A stretch of 64,000 nt of DNA. Source: Deltaproteobacteria bacterium. Lineage in GTDB: Bacteria; Desulfobacterota; GWC2-55-46; JADFVP01. Made by a program: the position numbers and the translations under genes. Location of the stretch: contig JAJCZH010000027.1 of the NCBI GenBank assembly GCA_029262515.1, positions 52,035 to 116,034 of the forward strand. The letters run 5' to 3'. This document shows positions 33,905 to 41,908 of the stretch, in pieces. The notes under the pieces were generated by a model. It worked only from the letters and a program-made list of their open reading frames with translations, did no database searches and was not told the DNA's origin. Positions within the stretch are counted from its first letter, which is position 1, and each line of letters starts with the position of its first letter.

Positions 33905-34951
33905 CTACTGTGTGGCGTATGGCTGAGAGTCTTTATCCCTGTCAATTCGTTCCAGGTCCGCTTTTATCATGATCTCAATTAGTTCACCGAGTGTAGTTTT
34001 CGCTGTCCATCCGAGCTGTTTTTTTGCTTTGGACGGGTCGCCAAGGAGCAGGTCAACTTCCGTGGGCCTGTAAAAGTCCGGGGATATTTCAACGACGATT
34101 TTATTTGATTTGCTGTCAATTCCCTTGGTATCCACACCGGTGCCCTCCCACTTGATTTCAATATCCACTGCTTTGAAGGCGAGTTCAACAAACTCTCTAA
34201 CAGTATGGGTCTTTCCTGTTGCGATAACATAATCATCAGGAGTCTCTTGTTGCAGCATGAGCCACATTGCCTCGACATATTCCTTGGCGTAACCCCAGTC
34301 TCTTTTGGCATCTAGGTTGCCGAGAGAAATCTTTTCTGTTAAACCTTTACTGATTCTGGTTGCTCCGTTTGTTATTTTACGGGTAACGAACTCCAATCCG
34401 CGAGCAGGTGATTCGTGGTTGAAGAGTATTCCTGAACAGGAGAAGAGATTGTATGACTCCCTGTAGTTGATGGTCATCCAGTGTGAAAATAGTTTTGCTA
34501 CGGCGTAAGGGCTTCTCGGATAGAAAGGTGTGTCTTCATTCTGCGGTACGGCCTGAACTTTACCGAACATTTCAGATGTAGAGGCCTGGTAGAACCTGGT
34601 GTCGGGACTGAAGTGTTTGATGGCGTCGAGTACGGTTAAGACGCCCAAAGCATTTACGGTAGATGTCACGAAAGGTTGTTCAAAAGATGCTTTGACAAAA
34701 CTTTGGGCTGCCAGGTTGTAGATTTCATCCGGTTGTAACTTCTTTATGACATCAATAACATTGGTATACTCAAGAAGGTCCATGTAGATGATCTTTACGC
34801 GGTCTTCTATGCCAAGGTACTTCAACCGCCCAAAGCTTGCATCAGCGCTTCTTCTGTCGGCACCATAGACTTCGTATCCTTTATCAAGTAGAAAGCTGGC
34901 AAGGTATGCACCGTCTTGACCACGAATGCCAGTGATTAGTGCTTTTTTCAT
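33905..34951 (-). CDS. gmd: GDP-mannose 4,6-dehydratase
   Basis: A 348-residue extended SDR that converts GDP-mannose to GDP-4-keto-6-deoxymannose, the precursor of fucose, rhamnose or perosamine units. It shows TGIRGQDGAYLA, NLAAQSFV, the catalytic Thr/Ser-Glu-Tyr-Lys (STSEMFG then YPRSPYAVAK), GILFNHESPARG (the nucleotide-binding RxxxFVTRKI segment) and AKRDWGYAKEYVEAMW. It would use GDP-mannose, for which the gene at 2968 could be a supplier. It is transcribed away from the main glycan operon, across a 1.1-kb gap. AAAGGA lies before the ATG. Confidence 0.95.
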   Translation of the reverse strand: MKKALITGIRGQDGAYLASFLLDKGYEVYGADRRSADASFGRLKYLGIEDRVKIIYMDLLEYTNVIDVIKKLQPDEIYNLAAQSFVKASFEQPFVTSTVNALGVLTVLDAIKHFSPDTRFYQASTSEMFGKVQAVPQNEDTPFYPRSPYAVAKLFSHWMTINYRESYNLFSCSGILFNHESPARGLEFVTRKITNGATRISKGLTEKISLGNLDAKRDWGYAKEYVEAMWLMLQQETPDDYVIATGKTHTVREFVELAFKAVDIEIKWEGTGVDTKGIDSKSNKIVVEISPDFYRPTEVDLLLGDPSKAKKQLGWTAKTTLGELIEIMIKADLERIDRDKDSQPYATQ

Positions 34952-35118
34952 AAAAGTTTCCTTTGTATTGATGGATTGTGGTGAAAAACCTTATTTATGC
35001 CTTTTAATGATGTTATGCCCATGTACCAATGTTCTGGTTTTTGGTTTACAGGCTGGTTTGCTGGAAAGAGTTGTACGCATCGACCCATTCTCAATTACAA
35101 CTTGTAGATAGTTAAGTA

Positions 35119-35149
35119 TAAAGTATCAGAGCGATACAGTACAGGGCAA
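35119..35149 (-). promoter_or_regulatory. Promoter-like element before gmd
   Basis: On the minus strand: TTGCCC (35149-35144), 18-base spacer, TACTTT (35125-35120), extended TG. It carries the same 14-mer GCTCTGATACTTTA as the element at 33661. Transcription would start near 35112, giving a leader of about 160 bases. Confidence 0.5.
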
Positions 35150-36047
35150 TAGTTTTTATTCTTTTGGTAAAATTTATTTTCCAACGTATTTATCAGGGCG
35201 TAAAGAGGTACGATGGTTTTATAAGCCGTTTTGCTGGTTCTGTTTACTTGACGACGGTGTTACCTGGAGATGCAATTATAGACTTCGGTCAGTGTGTGGT
35301 GTATTTGAGAAGGGACACTTGGTTAATACCTGTGGTTGAGTTATTGAAAACCATTGACAAGTAGGTCAGTCTAATATGCATCACTTTTTGTATATACTGG
35401 TATGCATGTATTGTAAATTGACATTTTTTATGCGACATGTTATTTGTTTACATCAGCATGCTTGGTATTTTCAGCCTGAAAGGTATTATTATCATAGTAG
35501 TCTCAACTCTACTGGCTTGCATGCGGAAAAGGCAGGTGTGGGGGGCGGCTATTTCTTATAATCAACACTTTTTTAAATAATTGTATGTTGTAGTGCACGA
35601 ATATGCGTACGATTGTACTCTTAAGTTTTCGTAAATGCGTGACTGGCAGTTGAGGTTAAGGTCGTGAGCGGCACTGTATACTGGTGCTCGTCAGGTACTA
35701 ACTGTGCTGAGTTGACAACTTGATTTTTTTTACCCTAATCTTACAATAACATCTAAAATGTAGGATGGCTGGTGTAACATCTTTTTTTCTGTCCGGCACT
35801 TACCAAACCCTGCATATTCTCATAGGTTTGTTGATCTGTTTACCTACACCGTATGTGCTGTAGTTGCTTTGGTGTGGTATTGTTAATGCCTGAGTGTTTT
35901 CTTTGCCACGGTTATATTCTTGGTCAGGGCACTGTGCAAGGTGGGAAAAAAGGAACCGTGTTGCCTTTAGGCAGCTTAGTCGTAAGGATTGTATTGCGAC
36001 GTTCGGGGAGAGGGTTGCTGCTGGTGGTTTTGTAACACTTTTGAGTA
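35150..36047. other. AT-rich stretch with no convincing gene
   Basis: About 0.9 kb between the gmd promoter and the operon promoter. Only short open frames exist (the longest, 35164-35364, is 66 codons without a ribosome-binding site or recognisable motif). Base composition is more AT-rich than the neighbours. A possible second promoter lies at 35712-35741 (TTGACA, 18 bases, TAATCT). I see no tRNA, transposon end or JUMPstart-like element. It may be a regulatory region or a remnant of DNA lost during glycan-locus exchange. Confidence 0.6.
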
Positions 36048-36077
36048 TTGAAATACCTGTTTTGCGGGTGCTATAAT
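36048..36077 (+). promoter_or_regulatory. Strong extended -10 promoter for the glycan operon
   Basis: TTGAAA (36048-36053), 18-base spacer, TGC-TATAAT (36072-36077, perfect -10 with extended TGN). Transcription would begin near 36084, only about 12 bases before the wzz ATG at 36096, so the leader is very short. This is the best promoter in the window. Confidence 0.78.
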
Positions 36078-36095
36078 GAAGGGATTTTGTTAGTG

Positions 36096-37118
36096 ATGAT
36101 GCAATCCAATAGAGAAGAAGTGGCGCAGGTACCATCGCTTACAGACTATGTCCTGATACTTGTCAAGTACAAATGGTTTATAGTCACGTGTGTGCTTATT
36201 TCTTTTGTCGGTTCCGTAGTTGTCTCCATGTATATTCCGAAACAGTATGCGTCTACAACGAGCGTAATATCTGATAATCCGGCAAGAACCTTGGGTTTAC
36301 TCAATAGTCGTAATCTTCAGGATGCCATTATGGAGCGTGCTGGTTTGAAGGTTATGAGCATAGATGGTCAAAGGCGTAGGCTTAATCTAAGCCTCAAAAA
36401 GGTTTATAATAATATTATCACGATTACCTATATAGATGTTGACCCCGAGCGTGCCGCCATGATTGCCAACGGCATGGTAGATGAGTTGAACAGGTTTAAC
36501 CTGGAGCAGCATACATCGTCGGGAATGAGGTTAAGGGTTTTTGCAGAGGAGAGGCTCGAAGAGGTCAGGCAGGCTCTTATAAAGGCAGATGAGGCACTGC
36601 TTAAGTTTGAAGTAGATAATAAAGAGATTACGTTATTCAATTTGACCAATAGCGTGGCCGAGAGTGTGAAGGGTTACCTTGTGAGAAAGCAGGTAGAGCA
36701 GCCCTCGGCTGTAGTTGGTCAGGAGTATATAGAGACCTTGAAGGAGGATATAGTAGGGCTCAGCAAGATGCTTGTCGGACTTCAGTTAGGTAATTTGATG
36801 AGCGAGTCCGACCTGATGGCTTCCCCTAATTATTCTAAACTTATGATAGAGTATACACGGCTTAAGAGGGATGTGAAGACCCAGCAGGCCATTTATAATC
36901 AGTTGGCCAGACAGTATGAAGAGGCCAAGGTGCAGGAGGCGCATTATCTTCCGAGCGTACAGGTGCTTGATGTTGCGCGTGTTCCGCAGGTAAAAGTAAA
37001 GCCAAACAGGGCTTTGATAGTTGAGGTTTCGGTTGTAGGCGTTTTTCTACTCTCGCTCTTTTTCTCATTTTTGTTAGAGGTCATGCGAAGAGCACGTTGT
37101 AAGCCGGAAAGTATTTAG
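36096..37118 (+). CDS. wzz: Wzz-type polysaccharide chain-length determinant
   Basis: A 340-residue inner-membrane protein of the Wzz/co-polymerase family, which sets glycan chain length. Two membrane helices (about 25-45 and 308-330) flank a periplasmic coiled-coil domain; the N-terminus has LTDYVLILVKYKWFI and the second helix is preceded by a Pro-rich segment (RVPQVKVKPNRALI). The C-terminal cytoplasmic tail is short, with no tyrosine-kinase domain. I chose the ATG at 36096; a further in-frame ATG follows at 36099. It is the first gene of the plus-strand operon. Confidence 0.88.
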   Translation: MMQSNREEVAQVPSLTDYVLILVKYKWFIVTCVLISFVGSVVVSMYIPKQYASTTSVISDNPARTLGLLNSRNLQDAIMERAGLKVMSIDGQRRRLNLSLKKVYNNIITITYIDVDPERAAMIANGMVDELNRFNLEQHTSSGMRLRVFAEERLEEVRQALIKADEALLKFEVDNKEITLFNLTNSVAESVKGYLVRKQVEQPSAVVGQEYIETLKEDIVGLSKMLVGLQLGNLMSESDLMASPNYSKLMIEYTRLKRDVKTQQAIYNQLARQYEEAKVQEAHYLPSVQVLDVARVPQVKVKPNRALIVEVSVVGVFLLSLFFSFLLEVMRRARCKPESI

Positions 37119-37266
37119 GAAATGCCTGGAGTCTCGCTGTCTGGTATTTAATAGTTGGCTCAGGCTGCCTTTTTACGCACGATGCTCTGCACGTAGTATA
37201 ATTAGTTATCATTGCGGCGTTGGTTTTGTCAGGCTAGTGCTGGCAATTAAGCTTAAAGAGGTTTGT

Positions 37267-38313
37267 ATGAGATTTAATGATGAGATAACGATTGCCGGTT
37301 CTGACATAAGTAAAAGTTCACGGGTTTTTATCATAGCCGAGGCTGGCGTTAATCACGGCGGAGATATAGAGACCGCCAAGAGGCTTGTTGATGCGGCTGC
37401 CCAGTCCGGGGCAGATGCCGTGAAGTTTCAGCTTTTCAAGACGGAGGAATTGATTCTAGGTAGTGTGGAAAAGGCTGCGTACCAGAAAAAGAGTACAGGA
37501 GCTGAAGAATCACAGTTTGAGATGCTCAAAGGCCTCGAGATGGATGTCGGGAAGTTTCTGGAGATTAAGCGGTACTGCTACACAAAGGGCATAATCTTTC
37601 TGATAACGCCGTTTGATGAAGTTAGTCTTGATGAACTCGACAAGTTCGAACTGTCGGCGTACAAGGTTGCGTCAACAGATTTGACCAATCTTCCTTTCCT
37701 GAAAAAAGTAGCTAAGAAGAATCGGCCGATTCTTCTCTCAACCGGCATGAGTTATCTGTCCGAGGTCGAGATGGCCTTGAGAGAGATTCATCCTTACAAT
37801 CGGGATGTTCTGTTGTTGCATTGTAGCGCTAATTACCCTGTGGCCGATAGTGAGGTTAATCTGGCGGTGCTTGCGACGCTTAAGAGGCGCTTTAATGTTA
37901 TGGTCGGTTACTCTGATCATACATCCGGAGTGGGTGCGGCTCCCTTTGCCGTAGCGCTCGGCGCAATGGTAATAGAAAAGCACTTGACTCTCGATAATGA
38001 TATGGATGGCCCGGACCATAAGGCGTCGCTCTGCCCCTGTGATTTTAAAAGTCTTGTACAGGAGGTAAGGCGGGTGGAAGTTTTGATGGGCGATCCGGTT
38101 AAGCAGCCGACACCATCAGAGGCAGGTACGCGTGCCGCACTTCAAAAGTGTCTGGTGGCAAAAGTAGATATGCCGATCGGCACGGAGTTGACTGAGGATA
38201 ATATTGTGGCGAAAAGAACCGGCGGAAAGGGGATATCTCCTGTTGAGTACAAACAAGTGGTCGGGCGCAGGGCAATCCGGGGTTTTGTTAAAGATGAGTT
38301 GATAGTCATATGA
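37267..38313 (+). CDS. neuB: N-acetylneuraminate/legionaminate synthase (NeuB family)
   Basis: A 348-residue aldolase that condenses an amino-hexose with phosphoenolpyruvate to give a nonulosonic acid. It has IAEAGVNHGGDIETAKRLVDAA, KFQLFKT, LSTGMS, LHCSANYP, the metal-binding GYSDHT and a C-terminal SAF domain (about 290-348) that closes the active site. The ATG at 37267 has AAAGAGG five bases upstream. It opens a coupled set with neuD, a TIM-barrel isomerase, a CBS-DegT fusion and neuA, together a nonulosonic-acid pathway. Which sugar (sialic, legionaminic, pseudaminic or other) is not readable. No NeuC-type 2-epimerase is obvious nearby. Confidence 0.9.
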   Translation: MRFNDEITIAGSDISKSSRVFIIAEAGVNHGGDIETAKRLVDAAAQSGADAVKFQLFKTEELILGSVEKAAYQKKSTGAEESQFEMLKGLEMDVGKFLEIKRYCYTKGIIFLITPFDEVSLDELDKFELSAYKVASTDLTNLPFLKKVAKKNRPILLSTGMSYLSEVEMALREIHPYNRDVLLLHCSANYPVADSEVNLAVLATLKRRFNVMVGYSDHTSGVGAAPFAVALGAMVIEKHLTLDNDMDGPDHKASLCPCDFKSLVQEVRRVEVLMGDPVKQPTPSEAGTRAALQKCLVAKVDMPIGTELTEDNIVAKRTGGKGISPVEYKQVVGRRAIRGFVKDELIVI

Positions 38314-38921
38314 GGATGACCGCTTTAGTCGGTGCAGGCGGGCATACCCGCTCACTGCTAAATATAGTCGAGTTGAACGGGATAGATGTTTACGGCATCT
38401 ACGATGACTCATACGACTCTTTGAGGCGGGAGGAGATCTGCGGCGTAGAGCTTAAGGGCGCCATTACGGATATTCCCACAGATTCAGCAGTGATACTCTC
38501 TATGGGTGACAACCAGCGTCGAGGTAAACTTTACCAAGAGTTTGGTGGTCGTTTGTATGACGAAAATATCATTCATCCGGGTGCGGTGATTGAAAAGGGT
38601 GTGATAATCGGTCTGGCAAATCAGGTATTTGCCGGCGCATATGTGAATACGGGAGCCGGTATCGGTGAAGATAACATAATAAATACGAAGTCGGTTATAG
38701 AACATGAAGTGGTTATTGGTGATCATAACCATATCTCAGTAGGCGCCGTACTGTGCGGCAGAGCAAGGGTCGGGAGCTACAGCTTCATAGGGGCCGGCTC
38801 GGTGGTTATAGATAATGTTTCGGTCTGTGATCATGTGATTGTTGGAGCCGGAGGCGTGGTAGTGCGCGACATATCAGAGCCTGGAGTTTATGTCGGCAAT
38901 CCTGTGGAAAGAGTAAGATGA
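38310..38921 (+). CDS. neuD: NeuD-type sugar O/N-acetyltransferase
   Basis: A 203-residue acetyltransferase of the NeuD/PglD type: an N-terminal Rossmann-like domain (LVGAGGHTRSLLNIV, residues 1-75) and a left-handed beta-helix (76-203) of hexapeptide repeats, with the active His likely in the IIHPGAVIEKGVIIG and VVIGDHNHISVGAV segments. Such enzymes acetylate a 4-amino-4,6-dideoxy sugar or a nonulosonic acid. The start overlaps the neuB stop by four bases (ATGA), so it is translationally coupled. Confidence 0.88.
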   Translation: MRMTALVGAGGHTRSLLNIVELNGIDVYGIYDDSYDSLRREEICGVELKGAITDIPTDSAVILSMGDNQRRGKLYQEFGGRLYDENIIHPGAVIEKGVIIGLANQVFAGAYVNTGAGIGEDNIINTKSVIEHEVVIGDHNHISVGAVLCGRARVGSYSFIGAGSVVIDNVSVCDHVIVGAGGVVVRDISEPGVYVGNPVERVR

Positions 38922-39769
38922 TCTACGTATCGAGCGCTTGCGTAAAGGCCGACACGGTTATAGAGGCTGTTGAGAAGCTCGTTGCGAACGGGTTTAATAA
39001 TATAGAACTTAGCGGAGGTACTGAGTATTATGACGAGGTTCGAGACGACCTCCTGGAACTTTCTGGCCGTTTTGGGTTGAACCTTCTTGTGCACAACTAT
39101 TTTCCTCCGGCAAAAGAGCCTTTTGTGCTCAACTTGGCCTCTCTGGACAATAGAGTTTACGACAGAACGGTAGCCCATCTTGCTGGCGCCATAGAGCTGA
39201 GCAAAGAGTTAGGAGCGACTGGCTTCGGCTTTCATGCCGGTTTTTATGTGGATATAGCCTTAAATGAGGTGGGAAAGAGCGTTGGCGCCAGAGCGCTTGT
39301 CGAGAAGGAGATGGCTATTGAGCGCTTCTGTAGCGGCTTTAACTCTTTGAAGAGTATGGCGGGTGGTGGTTTTGATCTCTACCTTGAAAATAATGTCTTT
39401 TCGTCTACAACTAGTAAGGCGTTTAACGGCATCCCACCCCTGATGCTCCTCTCCTCCAAAGAGTATTTTGAGCTGAAAAGGCTGATAGATTTCAAACTGT
39501 TGCTCGATATTGGACACCTCAAGGTAAGTTGTAAGTCGCTGGGGCTCAATTTCGACGAGGAGTACGACCTGCTTTTAACCGAGACAGAGTACCTGCATGT
39601 TAGCGATAACGATGGGTTAGAGGACCGTAACGAGACGATAGGAAGCCAGAGCGAGGTACTTGAAAGGTTGAAAGGCTGTGGCATCAAAAATAAGACCGTT
39701 ACGCTTGAGGTCTATGACGGGGTGGAAGAGCTGAGACGGGTTTATGAAATGTTAGAGAGAATAGCATGA
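38918..39769 (+). CDS. TIM-barrel sugar phosphate isomerase/epimerase-like protein
   Basis: A 283-residue protein of the xylose-isomerase-like TIM-barrel (AP endonuclease 2) superfamily. Core strands include NNIELSGGTEYY, LLVHNYFPP, GATGFGFHAGF, LYLENNVF, KLLLDIGHLK and EYLHVSDNDG, with metal-ligand candidates (His in VHNY and FHAG, Glu in LEN, His in DIGH, Asp in SDND, Glu in LEVY) in the usual order. Its chemistry is not clear: such enzymes epimerise or isomerise sugars or their phosphates. It overlaps neuD by four bases and sits between neuD and a DegT fusion, so a sugar-epimerase role in nonulosonate synthesis is likely. Confidence 0.8.
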   Translation: MIYVSSACVKADTVIEAVEKLVANGFNNIELSGGTEYYDEVRDDLLELSGRFGLNLLVHNYFPPAKEPFVLNLASLDNRVYDRTVAHLAGAIELSKELGATGFGFHAGFYVDIALNEVGKSVGARALVEKEMAIERFCSGFNSLKSMAGGGFDLYLENNVFSSTTSKAFNGIPPLMLLSSKEYFELKRLIDFKLLLDIGHLKVSCKSLGLNFDEEYDLLLTETEYLHVSDNDGLEDRNETIGSQSEVLERLKGCGIKNKTVTLEVYDGVEELRRVYEMLERIA

Positions 39770-41163
39770 TAGATAATATTATTTGCGTAGAAGAAGCTAC
39801 GGTACTTGATACCCTCAGAATTATAAACGAGAATGGAAAGGGAGTAGCCTTCGTTGTCGGTAAGGGCAATAAGCTCTCGGGTATTATCACTGATGGAGAC
39901 GTGAGAAGGTATCTTCTCAATGGTGGTGGTCTGCATGAAAAGGTAGCGGATGTTTGCAATACGGATTTTGTTTATGCGCGTTCGGATGAGAGCTACGAGC
40001 AGATGATAGGCAAGTTCAGCGACAAAGTAGGCATAATACCTGTCGTTGACTCAAACTTCAGCGTGGTAGATTTCTTAGAACACAGAAGTAACCTCTACCT
40101 GCCTATTGCGTTACCGGACCTCGGTGATAAAGAGTTTAAATACCTTGTGGATGCCTTTCTTTCAACCTGGATATCGAGTACGGGTTCATATATAACGCTC
40201 TTTGAGCAGAAGATGGCACAGTATTGTAATTGTGAGTACGGTGTGGCGGTCAGCAACGGTACAGTTGCTCTTCACTTGGCTCTCGTCGCTCTTGGTGTTT
40301 CGGACGGAGATGAGGTGATAGTGCCGGATCTTACCTTTGCGGCTACAATAAATGCGGTGCTGCATGCAAATGCAACCCCGGTTATTGTCGATGTGGAGCC
40401 GGATAGCTGGTGCATCGATCCGCGCGAGATAGAAAAGGCGATTACACCGAAAACCAAAGCGATAATTCCAGTACACCTTTACGGTCAGCCGTGTGACATG
40501 GATGCTATAATGGATATAGCAAGGGAGCACAATCTTTACGTCGTTGAGGACTGTGCCGAGGCGCATGGCGCCGAGTATTTGGGCAGAAAGGTGGGTAGTT
40601 TTGGCGATATCGGGTGCTTTTCGTTCTTTGGGAACAAGGTTATAACCACCGGAGAGGGCGGTATGTGCGTAACCGGTTCCGCTGAGCTTAATGACAGGAT
40701 GCGTCTTTATAGAGATCACGGCATGAGCAGGAAAGAGAAGTATCGCCACGATGTTGTGGGTTATAATTATCGCATGACAAACCTGCAGGCAGCCATAGGG
40801 GTTGCACAAGTTGAGAGAATAGACGAGATACTTGCAAGGCGTGAAGAGATAGAGGAAAACTACAGGAGCATACTAAAAGGCCTCGATTTTCTGGAATTTC
40901 AGCTTAGAGACCTTCCGGGAAGGAAGAAGATTACCTGGCTTGTGTCTCTTATGGTAAACGGTCGCGACAGGGGGGAGTATATGGCCCACCTCAAGAAGAA
41001 TGGTCTCGACACCAGGCCGTTCTTCTATCCGCTCAGTGAGATGGAAATATATAGGAGTTACCTCTTTTCCAATAATAACGCCCTCGATATATCGAAGAGA
41101 GGGATAAGCCTTCCCACTTTTTGTGATCTCGGAGAAGTAAAGAGGGAGTGGTTCGTTGTATGA
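39766..41163 (+). CDS. CBS-pair domain fused to DegT/DnrJ/EryC1 aminotransferase
   Basis: A 465-residue fusion. Residues 1-115 carry two CBS motifs (VLDTLRIINENGKGVAFVV; GIIPVVDSNFSVVDFL), an adenosine-ligand-binding module. Residues 120-465 form a DegT-type PLP sugar aminotransferase with SNGTVALHLAL, VIVPDLTFAATINAV, EDCAEAHGA (Asp262) and FFGNKVITTGEGGM, with the PLP Lys at 291. The nucleotide-sugar aminotransferase step of a 4-amino-4,6-dideoxy sugar or nonulosonate pathway is the likely role. The CBS fusion suggests control by adenylate charge or SAM. It overlaps the TIM-barrel gene by four bases. Confidence 0.9.
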   Translation: MIDNIICVEEATVLDTLRIINENGKGVAFVVGKGNKLSGIITDGDVRRYLLNGGGLHEKVADVCNTDFVYARSDESYEQMIGKFSDKVGIIPVVDSNFSVVDFLEHRSNLYLPIALPDLGDKEFKYLVDAFLSTWISSTGSYITLFEQKMAQYCNCEYGVAVSNGTVALHLALVALGVSDGDEVIVPDLTFAATINAVLHANATPVIVDVEPDSWCIDPREIEKAITPKTKAIIPVHLYGQPCDMDAIMDIAREHNLYVVEDCAEAHGAEYLGRKVGSFGDIGCFSFFGNKVITTGEGGMCVTGSAELNDRMRLYRDHGMSRKEKYRHDVVGYNYRMTNLQAAIGVAQVERIDEILARREEIEENYRSILKGLDFLEFQLRDLPGRKKITWLVSLMVNGRDRGEYMAHLKKNGLDTRPFFYPLSEMEIYRSYLFSNNNALDISKRGISLPTFCDLGEVKREWFVV

Positions 41164-41851
41164 CGGCAGAAAGATACTAGGCATTATTCCGGCAAGGGGG
41201 GGATCCAAGAGGCTACCAGGCAAGAATATAAAACTATTCTCTTGTAAGCCCCTTATAACCTGGACCATAGAGGCGGCTATGGCAAGTCGCTACCTCGATA
41301 GAGTTATACTCAGCACCGAAGATCCGGAGATATCGAAGGTATCAGAAGCCGCGGGCGTTGATGCGCCTTTCGTAAGGCCTGTTGAGCTTGCTACTGACAC
41401 GGCTACATCCGTGGATGTCATGCTGCACGCTTATAGGTATTGCCTTGAAAGGGGTGAGGAGTATAGGGCTCTCGTGATGTTGCAGCCTACAAGCCCGCTC
41501 AGGTTGGCCGAAGACATAGATGCCGCAGTCGAGCTTTTTGCGGCTCGCAACGCTCAGAGCGTGATTAGTGTTACAGAAGATAAGCATCATTGGTGGACGA
41601 ACACTCTTGGTCCGGACGGCTGCATGAAAGATTTTTTGCCGCAAGAGTTGCAGGTGCGCTCTCAGAAGCTTGCGCCTGCGTACCGTCTTAATGGCGCAGT
41701 ATACGTTGTGGACACTCTTTTTCTCGAATCAGGGAGAAGCTTTTTCGGCCCTGAAACCTATGCATATGTCATGGACAGGGAGAGGAGCATAGATATCGAC
41801 GATGATATCGATTTTTTGTGTGCCGAAAGTATCTTATCCGCACGTAAATAG
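41156..41851 (+). CDS. neuA: Nonulosonate cytidylyltransferase (NeuA family)
   Basis: A 231-residue CMP-sugar synthetase. The N-terminus has IIPARGGSKRLPGKNIK, the CTP-binding loop, followed by DRVILSTEDPEI, MLQPTSPLR, and a late RLNGAVYV and SIDIDDDIDF, which carry the metal Asp residues. The start is TTG at 41156 with GGGAG seven bases upstream, overlapping the previous gene by eight bases. It activates the acid made by NeuB, so neuB to neuA is a complete synthesis-to-activation block. Confidence 0.88.
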   Translation: MYDGRKILGIIPARGGSKRLPGKNIKLFSCKPLITWTIEAAMASRYLDRVILSTEDPEISKVSEAAGVDAPFVRPVELATDTATSVDVMLHAYRYCLERGEEYRALVMLQPTSPLRLAEDIDAAVELFAARNAQSVISVTEDKHHWWTNTLGPDGCMKDFLPQELQVRSQKLAPAYRLNGAVYVVDTLFLESGRSFFGPETYAYVMDRERSIDIDDDIDFLCAESILSARK

Positions 41852-41908
41852 TAGCCGGTCTTCAGCTTTTTTAGCACAAACGCCCTGCACTGGGTAGAGA
41901 GCATATGA

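Noticed and set aside
35164..35364. 66-codon open frame in the AT-rich gap before wzz
   Set aside because: TTG start region lacks a ribosome-binding site, no motif or membrane segment is clear, and the surrounding DNA shows no coding bias.
35712..35741. TTGACA, 18 bases, TAATCT as the glycan operon promoter
   Set aside because: The -10 is weak, and a far better extended -10 promoter lies 330 bases nearer to wzz. Kept only as a possible secondary start.
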